Assembly: GCA_902773395.1 (NCBI GenBank)
Contig: CACYEJ010000148.1
Span: forward strand, 1 to 7,812
Direction: 5' to 3'
DNA length: 7,812 nucleotides
DNA from: an uncultured Ruminococcus sp.
Lineage (GTDB): Bacteria; Bacillota_A; Clostridia; Oscillospirales; Acutalibacteraceae
The notes beneath the pieces are model-generated. The model worked only from the letters and a program-made list of their open reading frames with translations. It made no database searches and was not told the DNA's origin. Of the stretch, positions 1 to 6,911 are shown in pieces. Both the position numbers and the translations under genes were made by a program. The stretch's first letter is position 1; every line of letters starts with the position of its first letter.

Positions 1-2690
1 GCTGATGTAGTTGTTGTATTTTCTGTACCGATTATAGTCCACGATGAAGTACCCTTTTGTCTGTATGAATATGTATATTTTTTGCTGACAGTACCGCCTG
101 TTGTAGCTACCTTTATGGTAACAGATTCACCTATATAAAGATGTGTCTTTGATACTGTGGAATTGTTTGAAATTAAATCATAAACAGTATATGCCAATTG
201 TTTATCCGCAGTCTTTCCATATGAATCTTTTACTCTTACAAGAATAATATATTGTCCTGCCGCAGCTGGTTTGAGTGATGCTGTCTGTGATGATGTATAA
301 TCATCTACGATAGGAGTCCATGTTTTTGCAGTTTTTTGTTTATAAGAATAGGAATAAGTATATCCGCCAGTTCCACCGCTTGCTGCACCGTTAATAAGAA
401 TACTGTCACCCATATATGCAATTGAACTACTAAGATATGATTCGTTTTGAAGAGTGTCAAACACTGTAAGATTTAAAGTTTTTTCGGCTGATGTATTTTC
501 AGAATCCACAGCCTTAACCATAATCTCGTAGCTGCCGGCAGCCTGAGGCTTAAACGTTACATTTGCAGTAGTTGTATTTTCAGTTCCAATTAGAGTCCAA
601 TCTGAATCTCCTTTTAGCTTGTAATTATATGTATATTTTTTGCTGCCTATTCCGCCAGAAACAGCAGCTCTTATAACTACAGAATCGCCCTTATATATCT
701 CGTCCTTTGATATGGAAGAATTATTTGTAAGCTTATCACTAACTGTTACACTTAATTGTTTCTCTACGATTTTATCCTTTGAATCCTTTACCTTAATGAG
801 AATATAGTACTGTCCTACTGTATTTGCATTAAATGATGCTGTTTGCGATAATGTATATTCACTTCCGATAAGAGTCCAAGAAGATGCACTCTTTAGCTTG
901 TAGTAATAGGAATAGCTATAGTTTCCGAATCCACCGTTTGCAGCACCTTGAATAGAAATATTGTCTTCCAAATATGCTGTTTCTTTATTAACAGTAGATT
1001 CATTAGTAAGTATTTCAGCAACGGTAACATTAAATGTTTTTTCTGCTGTTGAGTTATTGGAGTCTACTGCTTTAATCTTAATTTCGTAGTTGCCGGCAGT
1101 TTCCGGTGTAAACTTTGCACTTGCAGTAGTTGTGTTTTCAGTTCCGATTGCTGTCCATGAAGCTTCATCTTTGAGTTTGTAATAATATGTATATTTTTTA
1201 CTGCCGATACCTCCGGTCACTTCTGCGTTCATAGTGAGTGATTCGCCCTTGTAAATTTCCGATTCAGATATAGTAGAATTGTTTGTCATTTTATCATAAA
1301 TAGCATAATCAAACTGCTTCTCTGCAATTGTACCCTTTGAATCCTTTACCTTGACGAGAATATTGTATTGACCTGTTGAATCTGCGTTAAAAGCCGCTGT
1401 TTGAGATGAAGTATATTCATTTCCCATAAGAGTCCATGAATTTGAACTCTTTAGCTTATAATAATAGGAATAGCTATAGCTTCCAAATCCACCGCTTGCA
1501 GCACCGTGAATAGACAGGTTATCTCCCAAATATCCGACATCTTTATCAATAGTTGATTCGTTTGTTAGCGTTTCAACTACGGTAACATTGAATGTTTTTT
1601 CTGATGTTGAGTTATTGGAATCTATCGCCTTAATCATAAGCTCATAGTTTCCGGCAGTCTGCGGTGTGAATTTTGCACTTTCGGAAGCTGTATTTTCCGT
1701 TCCGATTACCGTCCATGAAGACGCATCTTTGAGTCTGTAATAGTAAGTATAATTTTTGTTGCCAATACCTCCGGTCACTTCTGCGTTCATAGTGAGTGAC
1801 TCGCCATTGTACATTTCTGTTTTTGATATAGTAGAATTATTAGACATTTTATCGCAAACAGTAACCTCGAACTGTTTGTCGACAATAGTATTATTTGTAT
1901 CCCTTACTCTAATAAGAAAATCATATTGACCTGCTGTAGAAAGCCTTAATGTTGATGTCTTGCTTGTTATGTATTCATATCCGATAGTTTTCCATTCTGT
2001 ATTACTTTTCGGTTTATAATAATAAGCATATCTATAATTGTAGGTGCCTCCGCTTGCCACACCGTGAAGCTTAACATTGTTATGTACATAAACAGATGTA
2101 TTTTCGATGTAGGATTCATTTACTAAATCAACAGCTGCTGTTAGAGTAAATGTTTTTTCAGCTATATCATTGTTCGAATCTTCAGCTCTTACCATAAGAT
2201 CATATATTCCGCCAACTTCAGGAGTAAACAAAACTGTGGTTGATGAAGTATTTTCCGCACCGATAGGAATCCAATCTGTATTACCTTGTAGTCTGTAATA
2301 ATAGCTGTAATGATAATCGTTTGTACCACCAGTTGCTTCTCCAATAATTTTTGCGGATTCGCCCAACATAATAATTTTTTTGTCAATAACTGAAATATTG
2401 GCAATTGGAGATGTGTCATCAATGCACTTAAAAGACATTGTTTTTGATTCAAATTTACCTTCGCTGTCCGAAGCATCTACCTGAACTTCGTATTCACAAG
2501 CAGTATTTATTTGCATGCCGAAATTTGACGAGTAGCTCTTTGAACCGGAGTAAACAAGCGTACCGGTACTCTTCTTTCTAATATAGTAATTTAATGTATA
2601 TTCTCCGTCTCCTCCGGAAGCAGCAATTTTGATAATTGCACTTTCACCTTTCTTAATGGTTGGTGTCACTACATATGACTCATTAACCAA
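1..2690 (-). repeat. Tandem 93-residue repeats in alternating A/B types (558-bp super-repeat)
   Basis: Repeat units begin at residues 460, 555, 648, 741, 834, 927, 1020, 1113, 1206 and 1299 (nucleotides 2690, 2405, 2126, 1847, 1568, 1289, 1010, 731, 452 and 173, reading leftward). Unit 1 is 95 residues and divergent; units 2-9 are exactly 93; unit 10 is cut by the window edge. Units 3, 5, 7 and 9 are type A (NES start, GAASGG, YSYYYKLKS, YTSSQTA, GQY, KDS). Units 2, 4, 6, 8 and 10 are type B; from unit 4 on they show an NNS start, TGGIGSKKYTYYYK-like cores, IGTENTTT, AGNYE and VDSNNS, while unit 2 is more diverged. The true period is therefore 186 residues. A 35-nt block is identical at 1207-1241 and 1765-1799, exactly 558 bp apart, which indicates recent pairwise duplication or gene conversion. 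Confidence 0.9.
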
Positions 2691-4067
2691 CGGGAAATCA
2701 TAAATAACAGTATTTACAGAATAAGATGAAATGTTATTTGCATCTATCTGATAGAAGAATATTTTATTATTTTTCCATACATACCATGTTGCCTTGTTAT
2801 TAATAATAATTGGTGCACAGTCAGAGAGTGAGGCATCCATTTCATACACACTGCCAACCTGATCTCCGCTTCCGTTTATTTCGGTATAATACACTTTTGA
2901 TGTGTCGTTCTTAACACTCCATAATAAAATGAATTTATTATCGTTGATTTTTACAAACTGAGGATTACCTGCACCTATATCAGAGGTTGAATAATTTGTA
3001 ATAAGAGTCTTTTTAACCGCATTTGTAGACTTGTTTAAAGCTGCAACGTAAACGTTTCTTGCCGCATTGCTGTCATTATACTTAGAAGAATCGACAACAA
3101 TATTTCCTGCAACAAGATAATTTGTATCGGAAATTTCGAAGCCACCTACGCAAACTCCCGTATAATTATCACCGATTGAACCTTCGTTTATAGGCAAAAC
3201 ATCAATAGCCGTCGGATAAGAAGCGTATTGTATAAATTTACCAGTTGTTACGTCAGTCTTGTATTTGTGAATTACAATCGAACGAGGATAAGCGTCACCG
3301 TGATCTACAGAAACAATTTTATTGTTTTCTATTCTAATGAACTGATTAAAAGAGTGGCTTACATAGCCGGCACCGCCATCCGTATTGTTAAAGGAATCTG
3401 TAATTTTTCCTTCCACCATATCGTATTCGATATTATAATTCGCTTGATGTTTTTTGCCATCGCTTGACGTGTACATTTGATGGCATGTTCGAATTAGAAG
3501 ATATCTTCCGCAAGAAGCCATTCTAAGAGAACCCGCATTGAAAGGAGATGTTGTGTTTGAACCATAAAGACTTGAAGATGATATTCTGTTCCAGTTTTTA
3601 TCATACTTGGTAACACGATAAACTTCTTGGCTGCTGCTCTCTTCGGGATTGTTTTGTCCTGTAACAATAAAATTGTTTTCTCCATCACAAAAATAACCTC
3701 CAAAAAGATCTAGCTCATAAGGAATTATTTTTCTCCCTAACTTTCTGTAATCGCTGCTATAATATTCAACAAGATAACCATTGTACTTACTATAGTACTG
3801 AAAACGAACTATATTACCATCGTTACAGTTATACAAATAAGAGGTAATTGGAGAAGCCCAGTTATAACTATAATTCTGCTTATTGAAATTATTTCCCAGG
3901 TAGTATGAAGTAACATTATCTGATTCTCCGCTAGGAGCGATATTCAGAGAAGCCTTTTCATCGTAGCTGCTTCCTACTTCAAACGCACTTGAAGTCAGAG
4001 GGGGTGCAGCGGCTGAGATAATAAGCATTACAGATAGTAAACAGGAAATTAATCTTTTCACTTTCAT
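1..4067 (-). CDS. Large exported repeat protein with Y_Y_Y-like modules (C-terminus beyond window)
   Basis: The frame is open for 1355 codons from the ATG at 4067 to the left edge, with no stop. Residues 1-28 form a signal peptide: basic KVKR, a hydrophobic core around LISCLLSVMLIISAAA, and probable cleavage after SSA (28/29). Residues ~30-450 show a recurring beta-strand/turn rhythm (for example GGYFCDGENNF, GYVSHSFNQF, DHGDAYPR) that looks like a beta-propeller; this is inference. From residue 460 come nine complete 93-95-residue repeats and the start of a tenth, each with a core like ASGG-x3-YSYSYYYKLK, then W..IG..YT and GQY.ILVKVKDS. This resembles the triple-tyrosine domain (Pfam Y_Y_Y), known to occur tandemly in clostridial surface proteins. 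Likely role: cell-surface adhesion or substrate binding; the anchor is not visible. An in-frame ATG at 4079 exists, but the AAGGA at 4084-4080 lies too close to it, so 4067 is preferred. No catalytic motif was recognised. Confidence 0.85.
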   Translation of the reverse strand, partial: MKVKRLISCLLSVMLIISAAAPPLTSSAFEVGSSYDEKASLNIAPSGESDNVTSYYLGNNFNKQNYSYNWASPITSYLYNCNDGNIVRFQYYSKYNGYLVEYYSSDYRKLGRKIIPYELDLFGGYFCDGENNFIVTGQNNPEESSSQEVYRVTKYDKNWNRISSSSLYGSNTTSPFNAGSLRMASCGRYLLIRTCHQMYTSSDGKKHQANYNIEYDMVEGKITDSFNNTDGGAGYVSHSFNQFIRIENNKIVSVDHGDAYPRSIVIHKYKTDVTTGKFIQYASYPTAIDVLPINEGSIGDNYTGVCVGGFEISDTNYLVAGNIVVDSSKYNDSNAARNVYVAALNKSTNAVKKTLITNYSTSDIGAGNPQFVKINDNKFILLWSVKNDTSKVYYTEINGSGDQVGSVYEMDASLSDCAPIIINNKATWYVWKNNKIFFYQIDANNISSYSVNTVIYDFPLVNESYVVTPTIKKGESAIIKIAASGGDGEYTLNYYIRKKSTGTLVYSGSKSYSSNFGMQINTACEYEVQVDASDSEGKFESKTMSFKCIDDTSPIANISVIDKKIIMLGESAKIIGEATGGTNDYHYSYYYRLQGNTDWIPIGAENTSSTTVLFTPEVGGIYDLMVRAEDSNNDIAEKTFTLTAAVDLVNESYIENTSVYVHNNVKLHGVASGGTYNYRYAYYYKPKSNTEWKTIGYEYITSKTSTLRLSTAGQYDFLIRVRDTNNTIVDKQFEVTVCDKMSNNSTISKTEMYNGESLTMNAEVTGGIGNKNYTYYYRLKDASSWTVIGTENTASESAKFTPQTAGNYELMIKAIDSNNSTSEKTFNVTVVETLTNESTIDKDVGYLGDNLSIHGAASGGFGSYSYSYYYKLKSSNSWTLMGNEYTSSQTAAFNADSTGQYNILVKVKDSKGTIAEKQFDYAIYDKMTNNSTISESEIYKGESLTMNAEVTGGIGSKKYTYYYKLKDEASWTAIGTENTTTASAKFTPETAGNYEIKIKAVDSNNSTAEKTFNVTVAEILTNESTVNKETAYLEDNISIQGAANGGFGNYSYSYYYKLKSASSWTLIGSEYTLSQTASFNANTVGQYYILIKVKDSKDKIVEKQLSVTVSDKLTNNSSISKDEIYKGDSVVIRAAVSGGIGSKKYTYNYKLKGDSDWTLIGTENTTTANVTFKPQAAGSYEIMVKAVDSENTSAEKTLNLTVFDTLQNESYLSSSIAYMGDSILINGAASGGTGGYTYSYSYKQKTAKTWTPIVDDYTSSQTASLKPAAAGQYIILVRVKDSYGKTADKQLAYTVYDLISNNSTVSKTHLYIGESVTIKVATTGGTVSKKYTYSYRQKGTSSWTIIGTENTTTTS

Positions 4068-4079
4068 AATAGCCACCAT

Positions 4080-4084
4080 TCCTT
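4080..4084 (-). promoter_or_regulatory. Ribosome binding site of the large repeat protein
   Basis: On the minus strand AAGGA spans 4084-4080, 12 nt before the ATG at 4067, and GGTGG lies about 6 nt before it. Either could serve. The first in-frame ATG (4079) directly abuts AAGGA, so it is unlikely to be the start. Confidence 0.4.
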
Positions 4085-4095
4085 TTTTAATTTTT

Positions 4096-4151
4096 ATTAT
4101 AATTGCCAGTAACGCCACAAACATATATATTTTTATACAAAAAAATGGCAA
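4096..4151 (-). promoter_or_regulatory. Possible promoter elements for the large repeat protein
   Basis: Reading leftward, a consensus TATAAT lies at 4101-4096, which would give a leader of about 20 nt before the start codon, but no good -35 sits at the right distance. An alternative pair is TTGCCA at 4151-4146 followed 16 nt later by TATATA at 4129-4124. The region is nearly all A/T, so chance matches are likely and the choice is uncertain. Confidence 0.3.
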
Positions 4152-4153
4152 TT
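4101..4153. repeat. Inverted repeat AATTGCCA / TGGCAATT
   Basis: AATTGCCA at 4101-4108 is the exact reverse complement of TGGCAATT at 4146-4153, with 37 nt between. The right arm overlaps a candidate -35 and the left arm abuts a candidate TATAAT of the leftward gene, so the pair is placed where a repressor or activator could bind. It holds nearly all the G/C in this A/T-rich stretch. Function is inferred from position only. Confidence 0.4.
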
Positions 4154-4182
4154 GATAATAATTATATATATTATACTATCAA
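4152..4182. repeat. Inverted repeat TTGATA-N19-TATCAA
   Basis: The arms TTGATA (4152-4157) and TATCAA (4177-4182) are perfect; allowing one mismatch they extend to 9 bp. It overlaps the right end of the AATTGCCA/TGGCAATT pair. A related TGATA-N9-TATCA lies at 4290-4308. It may be an operator in the divergent control region, or chance in A/T-rich DNA. Confidence 0.3.
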
Positions 4183-4269
4183 AAAAGCATACTATAATTC
4201 TAATTTAAAATTATAAGATTTTTTAAAGGAATAATAAAAATATTACAACTTTTTTAGAGAAAATAACCG

Positions 4270-4298
4270 TTGAAAATGTTGGCATACTGTGATATATT
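4270..4298 (+). promoter_or_regulatory. Sigma-A-type promoter of the CPBP-Crp/Fnr-aldo/keto reductase cluster
   Basis: TTGAAA (4270-4275) and TATATT (4293-4298) are separated by exactly 17 nt; each hexamer matches the consensus at 5 of 6 positions. Predicted transcription start is near 4305, giving a leader of about 100 nt before the ATG at 4404. An imperfect inverted repeat, TGATA-N9-TATCA (4290-4308), covers the -10 and start point, a position suited to repression, possibly by the Crp/Fnr protein encoded downstream (inference). Confidence 0.6.
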
Positions 4299-4388
4299 TA
4301 AATTATCAGTGTAAAAATTTTTTATTAAATTTCATAATCTTAACATACATCAATGAAAAGGACGAAGCATCGTGATATACTTTCTTTC

Positions 4389-4395
4389 AGGAGGT
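4389..4395 (+). promoter_or_regulatory. Strong Shine-Dalgarno before the broken CPBP gene
   Basis: AGGAGGT ends 8 nt before the ATG at 4404, an essentially ideal site. It fixes the original start of the gene even though the frame it opens ends at a TGA at 4512-4514. An in-frame upstream ATG at 4353 has no comparable site. Confidence 0.75.
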
Positions 4396-4403
4396 TGATA
4401 CAA

Positions 4404-5100
4404 ATGAAAGAAATAACAATCAATACGCAAAGGAAGCTCTCACCATTACTACCACTCTTACTCTTTTTGCAGCAGGGTTTGAAGTATTCATGGCATTTAC
4501 AGCATATCGTCCAGAAATGAATATTTTTGACATTGCAAGCTATGCTAACGCAAATGTAAATATCTATTGCTTGATGCTTATCTTAATCAATCTGATTCTT
4601 TTGCCGTCAGCTATACTGCTGTATAAACAGAGCAACGTCAGCCTAAAAAAGAGATTGCGGAACGAAAAACACTCGCCAGAGATATTCTAATCGGGTTTGC
4701 GGCTTTATCGGCGACACTGTTAATATCCCTTTTCTACGCATTTGTTTTTAATACAGGTGAATCTGAACTGGCTCACAAAGGCTCTGATACAACAATCGGT
4801 ACAACAATTATGAAGATAGTTGCATTGGGATTTGTGAGTGGTATTTGCAAAGAAATATATTTCAGAGGATTTGCAAAACGATTTGCCGGACCCGTCTTAG
4901 GTGAAATGCAAGCTTTGCTTCTATTTAATATTATGTTTGCTATGCTCGACTGGTATAATCTGGGATTTTCATTTGTGGCTGGACTTATCTGGATATTTGC
5001 ATATAAGAAAAGTGGACATCTTATTACATCTATGATTGCTCATGGCGAGGCAAATTTAGCGGCAATTATTTATATTTTAATAACGAGTGGAGTTATGTAA
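4404..5100 (+). pseudogene. CPBP-family (Abi/CAAX protease-like) membrane protein, two frameshifts
   Basis: This is a multi-span membrane protein related to CPBP intramembrane endopeptidases (Rce1/Abi type). The ATG at 4404 has an ideal ribosome binding site, but the conserved frame moves twice: soon after the start (within about 4407-4415) and again near 4624-4627. Each shift is repaired by adding one A to an AAA run (GAAATAAC to GAAAATAAC; TATAAACAG to TATAAAACAG). The repaired protein has 232 residues, a normal family length, with about six or seven hydrophobic segments. Family motifs: EExxxR appears as KEIYFR (4849-4866, first Glu is Lys); FxxxH as FAMLD (4936-4950, His is Asp); HxxxN as HGEAN (5041-5055, intact). 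The expected catalytic Glu and one His are therefore missing, so even a repaired product is probably not an active protease. The well-preserved frame means either recent decay or two single-base sequencing errors. It lies directly upstream of the Crp/Fnr gene and is probably co-transcribed with it. Confidence 0.7.
5087..5092 (+). promoter_or_regulatory. Ribosome binding site deciding the Crp/Fnr start
   Basis: GTGGAG ends 9 nt before the ATG at 5102, supporting that ATG over the in-frame GTG at 5087, which lies within the site itself. The site sits inside the last codons of the upstream CPBP frame, suggesting translational coupling. Confidence 0.55.
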
Positions 5101-5101
5101 A

Positions 5102-5695
5102 ATGAATAAGGATTTAATAATTCAGCAATTGAAGGAGCTTGCAGAAGCTAATAATCTTAATATTGAAGATGAAGTATACAGTCGTGCTGTTGAGATGGCT
5201 CGATTTAGAGTATTTGCCAAAAATATTTTGATAAAAAACATAGGAGATAAAGCCGATACGGTAGGAATCTTAATAGATGGGCTTGCTCGCTGTTACTATA
5301 TAGATGGCAATGGGAACGATATAACGAGAAGCTTTAAAACATCTTGCCAATTGGTTATGGACGATGGTATTTTGGGATTTTCAGAGTACAACTGTATGTG
5401 GGAAACACTTGAAGAATCTACCATAATGATTTTTGATGTTCGTGATATCAAGGCACTGATTTTGAGTGATGAAAATTTAAAGACACTTTGGATCGAATTG
5501 CTTGAAGGCGGCTTGAGGTATAAGATATATCGTGAGAGTGGATTCCTTGTGGAGAATGCAACAGAGCGTTATTTACATTTTAGAAAGCGTTATCCTAATC
5601 TGTGCTATCGTGTTCCACAAAAGTATATTGCTACATACCTAGGAATTACGCCGGAATCGCTGAGCAGAATACGAAAAGTATTAAAAGAAGACTAA
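5102..5695 (+). CDS. Crp/Fnr-family transcriptional regulator
   Basis: The product is a 197-residue DNA-binding regulator. Residues ~35-120 form the cyclic-nucleotide-binding-like beta-roll, with the typical stretch GILIDGLARCYYIDGNGNDI (56-74). The phosphate-binding Arg-Ser-Ala cassette of cAMP-binding Crp is not present, and there is no N-terminal cysteine cluster as in Fnr, so the effector is unknown. A long dimerisation helix (~115-150) leads to ATERYLHFRKRYP and a C-terminal helix-turn-helix at ~171-193 (VPQKYIATYLGITPESLSRI), a strong family match. The protein ends directly after the recognition helix, as in many short clostridial members. The start at 5102 is chosen for its ribosome binding site. 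It begins 1 nt after the CPBP stop and ends 29 nt before the aldo/keto reductase, so it is probably the local regulator of this cluster, perhaps autoregulated through the repeat at 4290-4308 (inference). Confidence 0.88.
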   Translation: MNKDLIIQQLKELAEANNLNIEDEVYSRAVEMARFRVFAKNILIKNIGDKADTVGILIDGLARCYYIDGNGNDITRSFKTSCQLVMDDGILGFSEYNCMWETLEESTIMIFDVRDIKALILSDENLKTLWIELLEGGLRYKIYRESGFLVENATERYLHFRKRYPNLCYRVPQKYIATYLGITPESLSRIRKVLKED

Positions 5696-5712
5696 AATTT
5701 ATGCAAAAAGGC

Positions 5713-5717
5713 AAGGG
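5713..5717 (+). promoter_or_regulatory. Ribosome binding site of the aldo/keto reductase
   Basis: AAGGG ends 7 nt before the ATG at 5725. This favours 5725 over the in-frame ATG at 5701, and over longer extensions that overlap the regulator gene. Confidence 0.55.
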
Positions 5718-5724
5718 TGATATT

Positions 5725-6642
5725 ATGAAAGATGTATTGATAGGAACATGGGCGTGGGGTACTGGGAGTAACGGTTCGTCTATTGTGTTTGGAAAAAAAC
5801 AGGCTCCCGATGTGTTGAAACAGTCGTTTGAAGAAGCGGTAAAGCTTGGATTTTTGTATTGGGATACGGCTGCTGTTTACGGAATGGGTACATGTGAGAA
5901 ATTTTTAGGTTCTCTCATAGTGGGACATGACGAAATATTCATCTCAACGAAGTTTATGCCATCAAAGAAGTACAAAGAAGGTGAGCTTACTCAGTCCTTC
6001 AACGAAAGTATGACTCGCCTCGAACGTAACAGTGCCGACATTTTTTGGATTCACGTTCCGAATAACCTCACACAGAACTTAAGTGAGGCAATACCATTGA
6101 TAAAAGATAAACGCATTAAGTCCATAGGAATATCAAATGTTTCACTTGTTGATATAAAAAAATCCGAAGAGTTATTGGCAAAGGAAGGATTGAGGCTCGG
6201 AGCTGTTCAGAATCATTTCAGTCTTCTTCGCAACGATCAGCAGCCAATAATAGATTATTGCAATAGTAAAGGGATTCGTTATTATGCTTATATGGTTCTT
6301 GAACAGGGAGCATTATCAGGAACATATAATGCCACAAATCACTTTCCAACCTTTTCCATGAGAAATTTTGCTTTTCCGAAAAGCAAATTCAAGAAAATAG
6401 AAGGGCTTCTTGATATTATGCGGAATATCTCCGAAAAATATAACATAGCTCCTTCACAGATACCGATACTTTGGGTTCTAAGCAAGGGTGCTGTACCAAT
6501 TGTAGGGATTACAAAGCCTGCACACGCAAAAATGCTTGCGGCAGCACTGGACGTTGTTCTTTCCGATGAAGATATTTCAGCAATTGAAGAAGAAGCGGCA
6601 CACACCGGAATTAGACAGCAGGGTGTGTGGGAGCCTCAGTAA
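5725..6642 (+). CDS. Aldo/keto reductase
   Basis: A 305-residue, probably cytosolic NAD(P)H-dependent oxidoreductase with the TIM-barrel aldo/keto reductase fold; the length is typical. It opens with VLIGTWAWG. The catalytic tetrad is complete: Asp47 and Tyr52 in WDTAAVYG, Lys76 in ISTKF, and His110 in IFWIHVP. Further hallmarks are IKSIGISNVS, the AVQNHFSLL strand, and the C-terminal cofactor-binding segment VPIVGITKPAHAKML followed by LSDEDISAIEE. It probably reduces a carbonyl or oxidises an alcohol or sugar; the substrate cannot be inferred. The start at 5725 is chosen because the family conservation begins there and AAGGG lies 7 nt upstream. It follows the Crp/Fnr gene by 29 nt on the same strand without a promoter or terminator between, so co-transcription is likely. 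No terminator follows at once; the nearest is at 6844-6873. Confidence 0.93.
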   Translation: MKDVLIGTWAWGTGSNGSSIVFGKKQAPDVLKQSFEEAVKLGFLYWDTAAVYGMGTCEKFLGSLIVGHDEIFISTKFMPSKKYKEGELTQSFNESMTRLERNSADIFWIHVPNNLTQNLSEAIPLIKDKRIKSIGISNVSLVDIKKSEELLAKEGLRLGAVQNHFSLLRNDQQPIIDYCNSKGIRYYAYMVLEQGALSGTYNATNHFPTFSMRNFAFPKSKFKKIEGLLDIMRNISEKYNIAPSQIPILWVLSKGAVPIVGITKPAHAKMLAAALDVVLSDEDISAIEEEAAHTGIRQQGVWEPQ

Positions 6643-6750
6643 TTTTTGAAAAGCAACATTTCACTATTTTATCATTATGTTTTGTTCTTTTCTGTATATG
6701 GGTAGCTGCACTCTAATCGTTAAATCTGAGTGAAAAAACAATAAAAACAG

Positions 6751-6864
6751 ATGATTAGAATATTCTTAAAAGTGTTTTGGTATCTGTGTCTGTCATCAGA
6801 CTTATTCATCATTGCGATAATCCTTAATCTTAAATTTGCAATAACCGCTCCGTTGAAAAAATAA
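6751..6864 (+). CDS. Possible 37-residue hydrophobic peptide (doubtful)
   Basis: An ATG at 6751 opens 37 codons ending with TAA at 6862-6864. The product would begin MIRIFLKVFWYLC and continue with a hydrophobic stretch (LFIIAIIL) to a basic end, PLKK, consistent with one membrane helix. Against it, there is no Shine-Dalgarno-like sequence at a suitable distance and no recognised family. Its last codons and stop run through the left arm and loop of the terminator at 6844-6873. It could be a small membrane or toxin-like peptide, the remnant of a larger gene, or chance. Confidence 0.2.
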   Translation: MIRIFLKVFWYLCLSSDLFIIAIILNLKFAITAPLKK

Positions 6865-6873
6865 CGGAGCGGT
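6844..6873 (+). terminator. Rho-independent terminator hairpin
   Basis: ACCGCTCCGTT (6844-6854) pairs perfectly with AACGGAGCGGT (6863-6873): an 11-bp GC-rich stem with an 8-nt A-rich loop. It is followed on the plus strand by the T-rich tract GTTTCTTGATTTTG. It most likely ends the cluster that finishes at 6642, leaving a 3' untranslated tail of about 200 nt, and insulates the next gene. The minus-strand tail is less T-rich. Confidence 0.75.
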
Positions 6874-6911
6874 GTTTCTTGATTTTGTATTCAATTATAT
6901 TATATAGGAAC

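Noticed and set aside
2189..2476. Minus-strand ORF of 95 codons in another frame of the repeat gene
   Set aside because: It lies in a different frame from the clearly coding repeats and shows low-complexity composition without repeat conservation.
1..2690. Regular ~280-bp spacing considered as a CRISPR or mobile repeat
   Set aside because: The repeats are translated in frame, diverged at nucleotide level, and conserved as protein; they are domain repeats.
3228..3467. Plus-strand ORF of 79 codons inside the large minus-strand gene
   Set aside because: It is antisense to a continuous 1355-codon frame, has no ribosome binding site or recognisable family, and its composition fits an overlap shadow.
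4193..4220. A/T-only hairpin TATAATT...AATTATA followed by a T run
   Set aside because: The stem has no G/C pairs and no gene ends before it, so it is not a credible terminator.
5602..5724. Long N-terminal extension of the aldo/keto reductase frame (GTG at 5602)
   Set aside because: It overlaps the 3' end of the Crp/Fnr gene, carries no family similarity, and the ATG at 5725 has a good ribosome binding site.
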